The notes: a model not told the origin generated them from the sequence alone. 64,000 bases of DNA from Trema orientale (GCA_002914845.1 JXTC01000341.1:166727-230726), one strand, 5' to 3'; counted from the stretch's first letter, positions 1 to 12,055 are shown. Numbers and translations are program-made.

Positions 1-2
1 CT

Positions 3-215
3 AACCTCGAAAACGACTATTATGATCCTGATGAAGGCTCACCATCTCCTAACAATGGACCAGCAGCCAGTGAAACTCAAGGCAATAACCATGGACTTGA
101 CAATGATATAAGTCATGAAGATAAAAGATCAAAGCAAGTTGTTCAGGAGCCAAGCTCCTCTCAACAGAATCATGAAATCAAGCTTACTTTATCTGACTTC
201 TCATTTGGCAAATGA
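3..215 (+). CDS. 3' end of an unidentified host gene (last exon)
   Basis: An open frame enters from the left edge and runs 70 codons to a TGA at 213-215. The encoded tail is hydrophilic and disordered, rich in Asn, Ser, Asp, Glu and Gln, and ends in the short motif LTLSDFSFGK just before the stop. There is no start codon or splice site inside the window, so this is only the C-terminal end of a longer protein. The amino-acid make-up, with no low-complexity DNA repeat, argues for real coding sequence. An AT-rich 3' UTR appears to follow for a few hundred bases. I do not recognise the family; a nuclear or regulatory protein with a disordered tail is possible, but that is a guess. Confidence 0.55.
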   Translation, partial: NLENDYYDPDEGSPSPNNGPAASETQGNNHGLDNDISHEDKRSKQVVQEPSSSQQNHEIKLTLSDFSFGK

Positions 216-776
216 ATAAGCTTCAGTTGGATTAAAGACAGTGTTACATAAGCTTTTCATTTGGTGTACATTTTTCCCCCCCCAAAGAAGATATGTATAA
301 GCCTGAACGTGGCAGCAATTGTACTGTGAGGATGATTTCCAATACCTTATGTATTGATAGGTTGTACTTATGATCTTCATTCTTTAGGCATGATGTAATC
401 ATAAACCATCTCAGTTTTACAGTTTTGTTTAATGGAATAGTTCCCTTTTGAGTTCAAATGCTAGGATTGTTATAGTGCTAGTCCAATATGAGTTTTCTTT
501 ATTCTTTATCGATGGGGAATCCAACTGAAGTTAGATTTCAAATTAATAGTTACAAAAATATATGATGTCATTTAATTGTCATTAAATGTCGTCTCAATGT
601 ACTCGAATGTAACCATCAGAAAATCAAATTGTTAATATGGGTTTCTTTATGAATAGAGAGAGAGAAAAAAAAATCTTATGTATATACACCAAATAATGCA
701 TTTTAGCAAAAAATAGATGGTCTTTTTAACAATGAATGTAAATGTAGTGGTTCTAAGACTGCATCACTACCTGAAA
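216..776. other. 3' UTR and spacer after the first gene
   Basis: AT-rich sequence with no sustained frame. The first 200-300 bases are probably the 3' UTR of the upstream gene. I see no repeat or RNA gene here. Confidence 0.4.
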
Positions 777-790
777 TTAAACAATAAGTA

Positions 791-1107
791 TTTTTTTTTG
801 CTGGAGAAGAGCCCTCTTACAGGCAGAGGGCAAGAAAAACAACAAAAGTAGAAGATACAACAGTTAACAGTTACAGAATAAAGCTAAAACCACTCAATAC
901 AATCACACAAAACACCCACAGGAAGCGAGGCAGGAATAAAGTCACCACAAACATTAGTCAAAGCTGCCCACTTGGCAACATTGTGAGCCACAAAATTGAT
1001 GGATCTAGGAATTTTCACAGCAAACCAAAAGGGAATTGCAGAAAGTTTGGCTCTAGCAGCAGACAGACAATCTCTAATACACCAATGCTTCACCTGTTCA
1101 GAAGAAT
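791..1107 (-). mobile_element. 5'-truncated LINE (RNase H end) with 14-bp target duplication
   Basis: On the minus strand, 1093-884 encodes a 69-residue tail of the RNase H domain found in plant non-LTR retrotransposons, with the recognisable stretch IPRSINFVAHNVAKWA. A short 3' UTR and an oligo(A) tail follow, seen as a T run at about 791-799. The insert is bracketed by the same 14 bp, TTAAACAATAAGTA, at 777-790 and 1108-1121, which is the expected target-site duplication. Only about 317 bp of the 3' end was inserted, the usual result of incomplete reverse transcription. It cannot be mobile. The near-perfect duplication suggests a fairly recent insertion. Confidence 0.85.
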
Positions 1108-1220
1108 TTAAACAATAAGTAATTCCTCTCTTTATCCATTCTAAATAATTTGGCTAATGAAAACAATAGTTATTTGCTTTATGCCCATTATCATTATTAT
1201 CATTGAAAACAAGGGATAAC

Positions 1221-1447
1221 TGCAAAAAAATACTTTGAGGTTTGGGTGTTATGCAATTTAAACCATGAAGTTTGGACTCTGCAAAATAATACTCTGAGAT
1301 TAAGAATTTCTGAAAATTAATACCCTGAGTAAAATCTGTCCAGGATATTAATTTTCAGAAATTCTTAATCTCAAGGTATTATTTTGCAGAGTCTAAATTT
1401 CAGAGTTTAAATTATAGAACACCCAAACTTCAGGATATTTTTTTTGT
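1221..1447. repeat. Foldback (long inverted repeat) element with about 105-bp arms
   Basis: The left arm (about 1221-1325) and right arm (about 1340-1447) are inverted copies of each other. Each contains the blocks GAGATTAAGAATTTCTGAAA, CTCTGCAAAATAATA and a TTTGGGTGTT-like end. Transcribed, this would form a long hairpin with a loop of about 15 nt. It resembles non-autonomous foldback/MITE elements. Outside the arms a 29-bp direct repeat (1179-1207 and 1521-1549) is also present. No coding sequence. Confidence 0.75.
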
Positions 1448-1549
1448 AAATATCTCTTGAAAACAATAACAAAATGTAATTATAATAGTTATTTGCAATC
1501 AGCCATAATTGTGGCCAATTTTATGCCCATTATCATTATTATCATTGAA

Positions 1550-2570
1550 TTTGGAAAATTAATTGGGACACTTTTTCTCTTGAAAAATTCAGTGTTGTTT
1601 TCTGATGTGGCTTTCTGCATATATTGCATGTGGGACAAATGCATATATTAATGGATTAACTTTATTGGTGTCATAAAATTTATCAGCTAAATCAAATAAG
1701 TATTGACTATATTTTTTTGTCTATAAATGGACTACATAATATTCCTCTACTTCAAGATATGCTTGATTTGATGTATTAACGTTTAGTATTTGTGGCTTTC
1801 CAATGAGATTCTTTTTTTCTTATCTCCTTTAATAAGTGATAGGATGATTCTTTTAGCTTAAACATTCTTGTTCACATACATGATTTTCCACTTAATAGTC
1901 ACTAATTTTGCTTTTGAATATTAGTTAAGAGATCCATGTTGATATTCCCTCTTCCTCTCTTCTTTTTCCTTATTTTCTTTCCCTTTTTAATAGTTGTTAA
2001 AATCATTGAATTGGTTAACTGTGCATTAGGTTAATGAGTAACCTCACTTTAACCAAAATAGAGCTATAAAGAGACTAATGGAATGGAGTATCCTTCTTTC
2101 AGTTGCTATATTTCACTCATGATTATGGCAATCTATAATTTCATCATATCTCATGGACTTTTAAGCTGTCATATACCAACTTTTTTATTTTTTAATTTGT
2201 TATATAATCATTAGAAAAATAGTTGCCACTCTTTATGTAAGTTGGGTTTGAGAGTTGGCTTTGTCTCCTTGTTCCTATAAATAGATTTTATTTTATAGAC
2301 TTGTAGACAAAAACAAAGTATTATCTAAATTAAAAGGTCAAGATATTATCAAGAAATTTCTTTTTCCCAAAGCCATTATTTGAATAGCTCAAAAAAAAAA
2401 AAATGAATATTCAATTAAACCAACCGAACATTATATAGCAACTTTTTTCGTTTTCGAATTTTATAAAAAAAGGGATATAACCCTTTCTCGAATTTTATTA
2501 AAAAAAGGGATATGACACTTTTTAAATAATTGTCATCATTATGTAATAATTGAGCATTATAATTATGGTG

Positions 2571-2572
<2 letters not shown>
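1550..2572. other. AT-rich spacer, nothing recognised
   Basis: No frame, RNA gene or clear repeat is seen, apart from homopolymer runs and two short imperfect copies of a GGGATATRACMCTTT-like phrase near 2471-2520. Confidence 0.4.

Positions 2573-2606
<34 letters not shown>
2573..2606. repeat. (TA)n microsatellite
   Basis: Seventeen TA/AT dinucleotides without interruption. They directly border the left end of the TIR element that follows; a shorter TA run borders its right end at about 3318-3331. Confidence 0.95.
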
Positions 2607-2608
<2 letters not shown>

Positions 2609-3318
2609 GTGATGTTTCAATGGAGTTTTTTGTTTTTGCTCCATAGATGGGTACTCTAATTTAGTCCATTGGATTTTAATCTAGTGGTTATAATAATATT
2701 AGTAATTTTATAAAAAAAAAATCTAATTAATACGTGTATATATATAGAAAGTTATTTATGATTAAAAATATTGGCTACTTGTTTATGACCTATGAGTGGA
2801 TTTTCTTTTTTTTCATTCATCTTTCCATTATTGTTTTTTGTTTTTTAAGGGATCTAACGTTTTTTTTTCTTTGATTGAACTTTTTTTTTAGCATAAGTAA
2901 CGTTATGTTTTTTAAGGAATTAAAGTGATTTTTTTTTAATCATGATTAATATGTCTTTGGTCCAAAAAAAAACTAACTATTTATTTGTTAAAATTAGAAA
3001 ACGTGGATATCCTTAAAACGATAATTTAAAAAAAAAGACCAAACGTTATCAAAACACTAAAAAAAAATCATATATATCAAAATATTAAATAATAATAATT
3101 ATGATTTAAAATAATTCCTTAAAAAATCATTCCAAATTATTTTCCTTAAAAAATCATTCCCAAATCTTATTTCCAATTCAATAAAAAAAGAATTCTCTAA
3201 AAAATTGGAATAGAAATAGTTGTAGGTAAAAATAACTTACTACTGCAGGTCATTTTCAACTTGGTCAAAGTAGCCATCCATGGAGCAAAAACAAAAAACT
3301 CCATTGAAACATGACCCA
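2606..3318. mobile_element. Non-autonomous TIR element set in a TA microsatellite
   Basis: The left end TGGGTGATGTTTCAATGGAG and its extension through GTTTTTGCTCCAT are repeated inverted at the right end (about 3270-3318), giving terminal inverted repeats of about 45 bp with very few differences. The interior is AT-rich and non-coding. TA repeats lie immediately outside both ends. A second copy with the same right end lies at 30230-30713. Size, TIRs and lack of coding capacity fit a MITE; insertion into TA microsatellites recalls the 'micron' elements described in rice, although I cannot assign the superfamily. It ends about 45 bp upstream of a TATA-like box of the next gene. Confidence 0.75.
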
Positions 3319-3360
3319 TATATATATATATTTGAGTTTATCGTAAAAATTATGTTAATA

Positions 3361-3369
3361 TTATAAAAA
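3361..3369 (+). promoter_or_regulatory. Putative TATA box of the E2 gene
   Basis: TTATAAAAAGG-type sequence about 200 bp upstream of the E2 start codon. A purine-rich leader (3450-3500) lies between them. The position suits a plant core promoter, but no transcript evidence is available. Confidence 0.4.
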
Positions 3370-3566
3370 GGCATCATCCTAATCCCTCACCCAACTCAAA
3401 ACCCAAAACGTGGCTTCATTATAGTCTCATTAACTGAAATAAAACTCAAATTGAAGAGAAGAGGAAGAAGAAAAAAAAAAAGAAAAAAGAAGAAAAGCCG
3501 CTTGGTACCATCACCTACTCTGATTGATTGAATCAGGACCGTTTGGTCTTGATCGTTGGAAATCAT

Positions 3567-5465
3567 ATGGAGGTCCGACCCAATCCGACGGCCGACAACT
3601 CGTCGGCGACGCCGCGCCACCGTCCTCGTCTGACTCCCGGTGCTCCGGCGAAGCAGCCCGCCGCTTCTCCCAACCCCGTCGACACCACCTCCGTCTCTCA
3701 GAGGTCAGTGGTCCCTTCGTTTTTTCTTTCAGGTCTCTGTTTGTTTCCCGGGAAAACGCAAGAAAAGAAAAGAAAGTTAATGATGTGTTAATGTGATTAT
3801 GATTTTCGTTTGCTGAATACTATAGTGGTTTGGTGTTTGCAGGCTGCAGAAGGAATTGATGTCTCTTATGGTATGGTTTGCATCAATTTTGGGCTGTAAC
3901 TCTTGTTAGGTTTTCGATTTCTTTATTTGCCGCGTTGATTTTTGTTGGTTTCTTGAAATGGGTAGTTTTCTGTTTTTGACAAAACCCTTGATTTTTCTTT
4001 ATCTGATTGATGGAGGTGATAAGTTTAAATGGGTAATGGGTTTTGTTGGTTCTTGATTTCACTATCTGATTACTGCATTTTTTGATCGTTTGGGAACTGC
4101 TAACTATAAATTTATGGAAGATTATTTGTTAAAAGAGTTTCATATAGAAAAACCTTTGTACAATTTCTTTCCTCACTACTTTGGTTTTGAAAATTGGCTA
4201 GTTGGTGTGTTAATCTTGTAGTTTCAAGATTTTATATTTACTCTGTTATGTGTTGTTTTTGGAACGTTTTCGATCTTTTACTTGGTCTTATGGTTTTAGG
4301 ATGAACTTGCCAACAATTGAGTTGAGAAACCTCTAATCCATGATCAACTTTCGCTTTTATGCTTGTTTAATTGGCCAATTAAAAGGGTAGTTGTGCAGGA
4401 TGTCTTCCATAATTGGTTTTGTCTCTTCATCCAATATTTAAGTTTTTTTGTATGCAGATGAGTGGAGGGGATCTTGGGGTATCGGCATTTCCTGAGGGAG
4501 AGAGCATTTTCACATGGATTGGCACAATTGAGGGTGGAAAAGGAACAGTGTATGAAGGTTTATCTTACAAACTTTCTTTGCGTTTTCCTGTGGACTACCC
4601 TTTCAAGCCACCTTTGGTCAAGTTTGAGACAATGTGCTTTCATCCTAATGTAGATCAGTACGGCAACATATGTCTTGACATACTGCAGGTAACTATCAAT
4701 TTGGTATAGGTTTTCATATCACATAGTGACACTAAACAATATTAGAATGGATTGTAAATATGGAATTTTGTTTACATGAGTTAGATCTAGGGGCGAAGGC
4801 TTTAGACTCTGTAAATTATATTTTTCAAGATTTGTGATGTACTTGAATTTTCTGCAAAAAAGCGATATTTGGACCAAGGGAAAGTTTCTGATTAGCCTGA
4901 ATAAGTTGTTGAATATTTGGGATTTTGCAGAGGAAGGGATTGCTTTTTTTTTTTTTTTTCATTGCACTATTCGACTTTAATTCATGTCAACATAGCCATT
5001 ATCCCCATAGAGCTCACGCTCTCCTTGCTAATGTAATATTTTGCTGTTGCCACAGGACAAGTGGTCTTCAGCTTATGATTGCAGAACTATTCTTTTGTCC
5101 ATTCAAAGTCTTTTAGGAGGTCTGGTTCTCTTCTCTGGTTTGAGTTTACTCTTTAACTCATTCAACTTCAATATTTAGTTTCTTGTTGCAGAGCCCAATC
5201 CAGAGAGTCCTCTCAACAGCTATGCTGCAACATTGTGGAATAACAAGGAAGGTTGGATACACTTTTTCCCCTCTGCCAGCCATTTTAGTATTTGATTTTC
5301 CAGTAGTATTTTGTTTTCATAGTAAAATTGTGGTATTGAAGCTAATATTTTAAGGGGAATCTTTATCTTTATCCCTCTTTTTATTTTTATTTTTATTTTT
5401 AATTTTCAGATTATAGAAAAATGGTCCAGAAACAGTATTTTGCTGGAGAAGCATTTGAGAGTTGA
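3567..5465 (+). CDS. UBC20-like: E2 ubiquitin-conjugating enzyme, UBC19/UBC20 (E2-C) type
   Basis: Six exons join in frame with GT-AG introns: 3567-3703, 3843-3870, 4458-4688, 5056-5119, 5192-5251 and 5410-5465, giving 191 residues. A Pro/Ala/Ser-rich N-terminal extension of about 45 residues is followed by the UBC fold. The HPN motif (FHPNV) leads to the catalytic cysteine at about residue 127 in GNICLDILQ, then DKWSSAYD and LLSIQSLLGEPN. These match plant UBC19/UBC20, relatives of animal UBE2C, which serve the anaphase-promoting complex in ubiquitinating cell-cycle substrates such as B-type cyclins. That role is inferred from the family. The N-terminal extension is typical of E2-C. Exon 2 is only 28 nt. 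The C-terminal tail (QKQYFAGEAFES) differs from the short KPPSA-type ending I recall for Arabidopsis. The start is the first ATG of the frame, with no alternative between it and the conserved core. Confidence 0.93.
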
Positions 5466-8400
5466 TTTTCAGAATTTCATCAAAAATCAGAAAAGTGGTT
5501 ACCATGAATTCTTACAACTACTGTACAGCAGGGGAAAGGATTGTCATTTGAAAGTACAGATTCTCATTGAATATTATAAGGTTGATCTACATGATTATTT
5601 TGTCAATTTGATCATCATATAAAGCCCAAGAAGCCTGAACCTTTATTTTTGGCTAAAGTGGCTTGCTATTGCTCTCCTGTAATTGTGACATCAAAGTCCA
5701 TCAAAGTTGTAAATTTGTTTGATTCAAATGAGGTGACTGGTCTTTTCACTCTTTTTTTCTGTTGGAGACTTCATTGCCATAGTCTTTTCTTCTTATTTTA
5801 ATTCTTCCTCTAATATGTGTCGTTCTTATTTTTCTTAAAAGAAATTAATGTGATTATACTATTGGTAAGCATTTAGGCCGTGTTTGGAAAAATATATAGT
5901 TTTACTATTATTATTTTCCTGGTGAAATGAGTAGTGAGGACTTCTTGATTATGTTTAAGAGAATCTCCATCGTTCTTTCTACTCTTAGAAAACTAAAAAA
6001 AAAAAAAAAAAATAGAAGTTTTACCAAGTAAGTCCCTAGCCTTTGTTATAAAGAATTTACTTGTGTGTCGCCATTTCCTCCAGGTCAATGCAATCGTATG
6101 AAACTGGAATGGTGTCCAATAAGTATTGCTTTTAGAACTTTTTACTTCTTTTGAGAAGTTAAACAAGTTTGCTCATTAGATCCGAGAAATCTATTGGAAA
6201 ATTTTTATAAAAATATTGTTCTTAAACAATTTTATTTTTATTTTTGCTGATTTCTATGAGCATTTCTCAAAATGACTTTTGAGAAATGCTTCTTCTATGA
6301 GCCATCAGCCAGCAACAAGACAAAATTGCCCTCCAATTTGGACATGCAAAACTCTTACCAGATCTATTTATCTTTCCCATGACCCGACATGTCACAGCTG
6401 GTAAGCGATCACAACTATTACGACAGATTTTTTTCCAGATATGGAAAGAAATGCACTTTTAACCATTATTATCAGCAGAATTCTTTACATATACTAGTGT
6501 TATCTAGTCAATTACAACCCCAAGATAACAATTTGATTAAAAAAAAAAAAAGAAGTGAACACATATCTCACAATTTCGTCTACAAAACAAAGAACAAACC
6601 CACGAAAAATGGATCTTCCAAGGAGAAAGAGAGTCTTCTAAAGCTGAGAGAGTTGAAGGAGAATAAATGTAAAAACTTATCATCTCAAACGGCTACCGAG
6701 CCTAATTCCCCCCCATAATCAACATGATAGCCCATCCTGCCTCATAATGTGGCCGTCTTGCCTGTAATTCAATACTATTACGGAAAAATTAAACAAAACC
6801 CACTACTTTGGGTCAAATAATTACATTTGCCACCTTTTTCATTTTATGCCACCTTTTAGAAATCAATAGTACCATCTCGCCCCTCACACGATAACATTAC
6901 CATCTCATCGTTCATTCTCTCTTCTAAAATTATCATGCTCTCCCTCTTTAGTCTCATCTTCTAAGTCCCAACTTCGAAATCAATACTCGGAGAGGAAAAA
7001 AAAAAAAAAAAACCACCCAATCTCTCTCCCCCCCTTCCCCTTCTCTCTTTCAATCCTACCCTTCAAATCTACGTCGTTGAGGAACCCACCCTTCAAACCT
7101 ACGTCGTTGAGAATCAGCGGCATATTCTCACATCGCGTATAAGATCATGAGTATTTAAGTAATGATCCATGATTTCAAAAAATACCTACACTTTTAGATC
7201 AAACCCGATGTATTATATTTAGTATTAAATTCGACACAATTCATACCTGTGTGGCCTTAGAAATCATCATATTTAAGGGGTGCTCTATGCCAAGAAAATA
7301 CCTTCAAGCTAGTAGGAAAAAAAAGAAAGATAAAAGAACCCTTAATAAGGACAAAAAAAAAAAGGCAAAAGAGCTTTTACTTATAATTTTATTATGGTTA
7401 GTTTAGTAATTGAATAATTCTCCTTTTAAGAAACCCTAAGGTCTAATAACCTACTGAATTTTTTATGGGAAAGGCATAGAGACGACTATGTGTGTTGGAG
7501 AAGAAGATGAAAAGAGGATTAATGAGACTCAAGTATAAAGTAATTAGCTTTCACATTTCACTTAGGTTTTCGATATTGAAATTGAATATCTAGGTTAGAG
7601 TTTGATTTGCTCATTAAACATCTATAAAATTTGGGAATTAATGTTATGTAGGATGAACTCTCTTGATTTTAGGATTCAAATAAGACAAAATTTGAGTGAT
7701 TTAAAGTTACAAACTTCTAGGTATTTGACAACGGTGAAAAACACAAAAGTGATTACAATCATAGATAAAAATGTCACGGCATTCGTCGATGTTGTTGTAA
7801 CATTATTCGTTTTTTGAAGTATCGACATAGATATTAGGAGAAAAGATATTTTTTTCCGTGTATCTGTAAAATAACAGTAAAATATTGACAACATTGCAGA
7901 AATGTCGATGTTAGTACAATATCGCTAAAAAATGAGAAAATATTGAGATATTTTCGGATATTATCGTGATAATATCAGTGTATTTTGAAATGTCGATAGA
8001 AATTTCGATTTTTTTTCATGCCATCTTTTTTAAAAGAAATAGAAGTAAAAATAAAAGCATAGCTTCCTTTCCACAATATATGGCAAAATTTTGAAACTAC
8101 TAATATTTATAATTAGAATCTCTACCACGCTTGAAGGAAGGGACCAACTAACATATATGTGGCATATAAATAAGTATTTTTAAGCAAAATAACTTAGTAA
8201 AGATATTGTTTGAATTTCATTTGTGATTTTCAATCTCCTAAAAACGCTTTTTTTTTTTTGTATTAAATGAATTCGAAATATTCTATAATATCATTGATTT
8301 TTAATTATTTTTCTTAATATTTACAATTAGTTTTAATTTGTAAGACATTAATACGCAATGTATGTAATAAAATAGTATGATACGCATTCTAATTTTAAAA

Positions 8401-8693
8401 TTATTCTATGAAGTGAAATTCAATGACATTATCATTGACATTATCTATAAAATTAAACTTCGACATCGATAATGATATCAATATTTTTATCCTTAATTGT
8501 GATTACATTTATAGAAGATTTTGTAGCATGATTGAGTCATATGGTTAGGAAGTTTATCAAACAAGGTTTCTAACATTATACAGATCATAAAAAATAGAAT
8601 CATAACTAGAGAGTTATGACATGTTGAAGTGAGTACAACGAATTTGAAAAATCTAAAACATTAAAAACATTTTAATGAATTGTGGTAGCAGCT
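5466..8693. other. 3' UTR of the E2 gene and long AT-rich spacer
   Basis: The first 250-300 bases are probably 3' UTR. The rest lacks convincing genes; short frames such as 6389-6718 and 7602-7817 show no domain or coding bias. TAGGCCGTGTTTGG near 5875 looks like a MITE end, but I found no partner. From about 7740 to 8010 the sequence repeatedly uses degenerate ATATTATCGATA/ATGTCGAT-like words, which suggests a decayed simple repeat. Confidence 0.45.
7056..7110 (+). repeat. Two tandem copies of a 30-bp unit
   Basis: Two adjacent copies of an ACCCTTCAAAYCTACGTCG-type unit at about 7056-7080 and 7086-7110, after a CT-rich tract. Only one or two differences separate them. Function unknown. Confidence 0.7.
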
Positions 8694-8698
8694 TGCAG

Positions 8699-10895
8699 TA
8701 TAAAATCCCGAATTTTTAAGGGGCAAAGTGTTCATTTTACAAATTTTCAAAATATTAAATTTGAGGGATTTAATTGCAAAAATTTTGCAGAATGGGGACT
8801 TAAATGTAATTTTTTGAGGGACTAGATTACAAGAATTTTGAAAGTGGGGGTCAAAATGTAATTCTGAAAAAGATACACAGTGCCCATTATATGGGGCACA
8901 CGTGGCCCCATTCTTCTTCTTCTTCTTCTTCTTCCTTCTCTCTCTTCCTCCCTCAGCTCTCTCTCTCTTTCTCTTTCTCTCTCCTCCTTTGACCAAAGAG
9001 CAGTCACCAGCCACAGCTCCCGCGCGAATAGCCACTGGCCATCATTCGGCTAGCGGGACCACCAATGTAGCTCCGTCTCGACGCCAGCTGCACACCACCG
9101 ACCCCACTGCAGTCGCCGGAGCCACCAAACACCGGCGAGGAGCTCGAGACACCGCATACCTTTTTTGACCACCATCGCTTATTGCGGCCACCATTCGACC
9201 TCAAACTAGGCTCGTTAGATTCGTCTTATCGCAAGGATCATCAAGATATGTGTTTCACGATCTCATTTTTTCTAGTTTAAAAGTTGCCATTTTTGAGTAG
9301 TTTGAGCTCGGATTTGACTTTTTGATCAGACCATTGGATTGTGTTTTTGATGTCATTTTTGGAATTAACTCGTGAAATGGAGAATTTTGATGTATATATA
9401 TTGAGTGTACTTAGTAACTTTCACAAAAAACAAAATCAGACAGCTAAGATTTATCTTGTTTTGCATACCATAGGTCTAGTTTCGGCCCGGACCTGAATTA
9501 GACGAATTATATATCTAATCTAGCTATTTTGGGTGCTATAAATTCAGTGAAGAGATCTGTTTTTTGATTTGAAGCTTCGTTGAGAAGTTAGGTTTTCATA
9601 AGAGAGCGATCTAGGGCTTGGAATTGGTTCCGGACCTTCCGAACGATCGTCCAACAATACCCTCAGGTTCTGATAGTGTGGTATCGCTATTCTATTTTAT
9701 ACCTCTGTTTAATACCCTTTTTTTTTAATTAAAACTTACTTTATACTATACATGATGTCAAACGTGATTTTAGAACTATTTTGGATATCTGTGATGGAAT
9801 TAGATTGTATGATATATATTGTATTGCTCTGGGACTTTTCTGAGTGCATGTTTTTTTGAATATATCAAAATAGAGCTGTTATGCTGCCCGTTTTTCTATA
9901 AAACTTAATGTGCTTATTTTATTAAAAAAATAGAGTACGAATGTTTTTATACTTTAGTTCCATATTGCACGTGTCATAGGATCATACATGAGTACCGTGT
10001 TAGCATCGTGGGTTTATAGTATAGTGTTATGTGCGCCACCTTAGATATAGAGTCTGTAAATCTGCGCAGGGTTTGTTTTCTCTGATTACCTCCCCATTTG
10101 GTTGGCGTAGGTAATACGGTTGCCTCTCCAGATTTGGTAGGCGACACATAGGTGTCCCCTCCAGGTATGAGCTTAGGTGTCAAGTAGGCTGTTTGGTATA
10201 CTTAGTGCCATCATCCTAAGTTTCCACTGATGAGAAGATGTGAGCTCATGGGTATGAGTTGATTTGTGTCATGTACTTATGAATTGAATAGTTTTGACTA
10301 TACTATTTTATATATACATATGGAATGCTGGTTTTGGACTATTATATATGTATGTTTTGGATTAAACTAACCATGCAGGAACTTTCCATCTCTAAAATTT
10401 TTTCATCGAGGTAACTGCTTTCCTACTGGGCATTTTATACTCACTCCCAACCTTCCTTCCTCAGGTGGTATTCAGTGCGACCTTGGTGACCAAGAGGATT
10501 AAGAGGCTATCTTTGACTGTAGTTCATTATCTTGGTAATACTAGAAGCTTGGTTTTGTTGTAGTGTTTAAATTGTTTGGAGCTATTGCACCAGGATTACT
10601 ACTTTCTATTAAGTCTGTGGACTTTATGTATGCTATTTTGGTATTTGATACTTATTATGGATGATAATGATACTTGAACTTAAATTCGAATTATACTTTT
10701 TTTTATTATTCGGTCTATGTTTAATAGAGTATACGAACTGTGGAAAAGGTTCACTAGATGAGATTCTAAATATTTTATTTAAATGGACCATTTTGTTAAA
10801 TTGAAACTTTTAAGACCTTTTCAAAATAAGTCAAGGAATTTTCCATCTTAGTGAAATTTTCCTTCTGCCACTAGTCCGGGTTTTGGGTCGTGACA
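8699..10895 (+). mobile_element. Solo LTR of a Ty3-gypsy (chromovirus/Tekay-like) element
   Basis: The segment begins TATAAAATCCCG, probably a decayed TGTAAAA start, and ends GGGTTTTGGGTCGTGACA. It is flanked by the 5-bp direct repeat TGCAG at 8694-8698 and 10896-10900. Inside are features typical of long Tekay-type LTRs: a TTC/CT-rich then GC-rich leader stretch (8900-9200), and a late segment with ACTGGGCATTTTATACTCAC. No internal coding region is present, so this is a solo LTR left by recombination. The end motif recurs in inverted form at 60617. A fossil, non-coding. Confidence 0.75.
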
Positions 10896-11570
10896 TGCAG
10901 GGCTGTACGGGGCCTACTTATGGACCTCACAACCACATTATCGAGATTTTAGAACCCTAATCGCTTATAGAACTTGTCCCCTAAGTTATGTGATTTTTGA
11001 GATAGATTAGAATTGTATGAATCTTGCTAATTGAGATTATTCAGGAAAAGTAGAATTGATCATAGGAAGTGTATGGGTAGTGAGTTGTCATTATTTTTAG
11101 TGTAATTAAAGTGTGATTTCAATGATTTGATACCTATATGTGACTTATACGATAATAGGTTCTTGAATAATTACAGTGATTATTTGGGTCAATTAGATAA
11201 AGTGAACGAGACAAATAACCTTTAATTTTTTCTAGTAACTTTCTTTGTAGAAAAACTAAATGCTTTATTGTTTTGATTAGAATCATGCTTACAGAAAACT
11301 ATTTTAAAAAAATTGGGTTACAAGTAAAAATATTATAATCTTTATAAATAAGATTGTTTATTGAAAGAAAATTATTTTACTGAAAAATTATTACTTTTTC
11401 TGGAAATACTATGAGTTTTATCTTATAATTATTTTATATCGAAATATGGATCAAATATATGAAATTACTATTAAAGAGTTTAAACGCAAATTGTTATCAA
11501 ATGATCAAAGTGAAGTGTTTCTGATTGTTATTGTAAATGAAAGTTTTGAAATTGTCTTCAATAACTATAT

Positions 11571-12005
11571 GGCCTTGTCTGGTATATGGGACTAAGATTT
11601 GGATCGAGATTATTTATCCTATACCCAAGTTTGATGTGAACTTGGGATTGAGATAAATAATCTACAATCCCAATATAGTCCCATAAGAGTAGGATAATTT
11701 ATCCCATTCAAAAGTATGAGATCACTAATCTCACACTCAAAAATAGTGAGACCTACATTTATTTCGAAATTTTAAACTAGTGGGTATCACATTATAAATA
11801 TATATATTTTTATATTTTTTAATATTTAAACTAATATAAAATAAATTTATTACATATTCCAATAAAAAGTAGGTCCTACATTATAATAATAATAATTCTA
11901 ATCCAAATCCAATGCTACACCAAACATGAAATAGTATTAAGTTTATCCAATCCAATCTAATCCAATGCTATAATCCAATCCTAGTTCCATATACCAAACA
12001 AGGCC
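11571..12005. mobile_element. MITE with GGCCTTGTTTGG-type inverted ends
   Basis: The left end GGCCTTGTCTGGTATATGGG and the right end, inverted GGCCTTGTTTGGTATATGGA, match over about 25-30 bp. TATAT lies immediately outside both ends (11566-11570 and 12006-12010). The interior is AT-rich and non-coding, with phrases built on ATCCAATC. The ends resemble those of hAT or PIF/Harbinger-derived MITEs; the duplication length does not settle which. Confidence 0.75.
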
Positions 12006-12055
12006 TATATGTAATGTGGACCTAATTCATATAGATTATATGTTGACGGTATTGA

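Noticed and set aside
6389-6718. A 109-codon plus-strand frame with Lys-rich end
   Set aside because: No domain, no start context and a homopolymer A run in the middle; probably chance in AT-rich spacer.
8661-9204. Several frames of 60-124 codons on both strands
   Set aside because: They fall in the TTC/CT-rich and GC-rich leader part of a solo LTR, with low-complexity products and conflicting strands.
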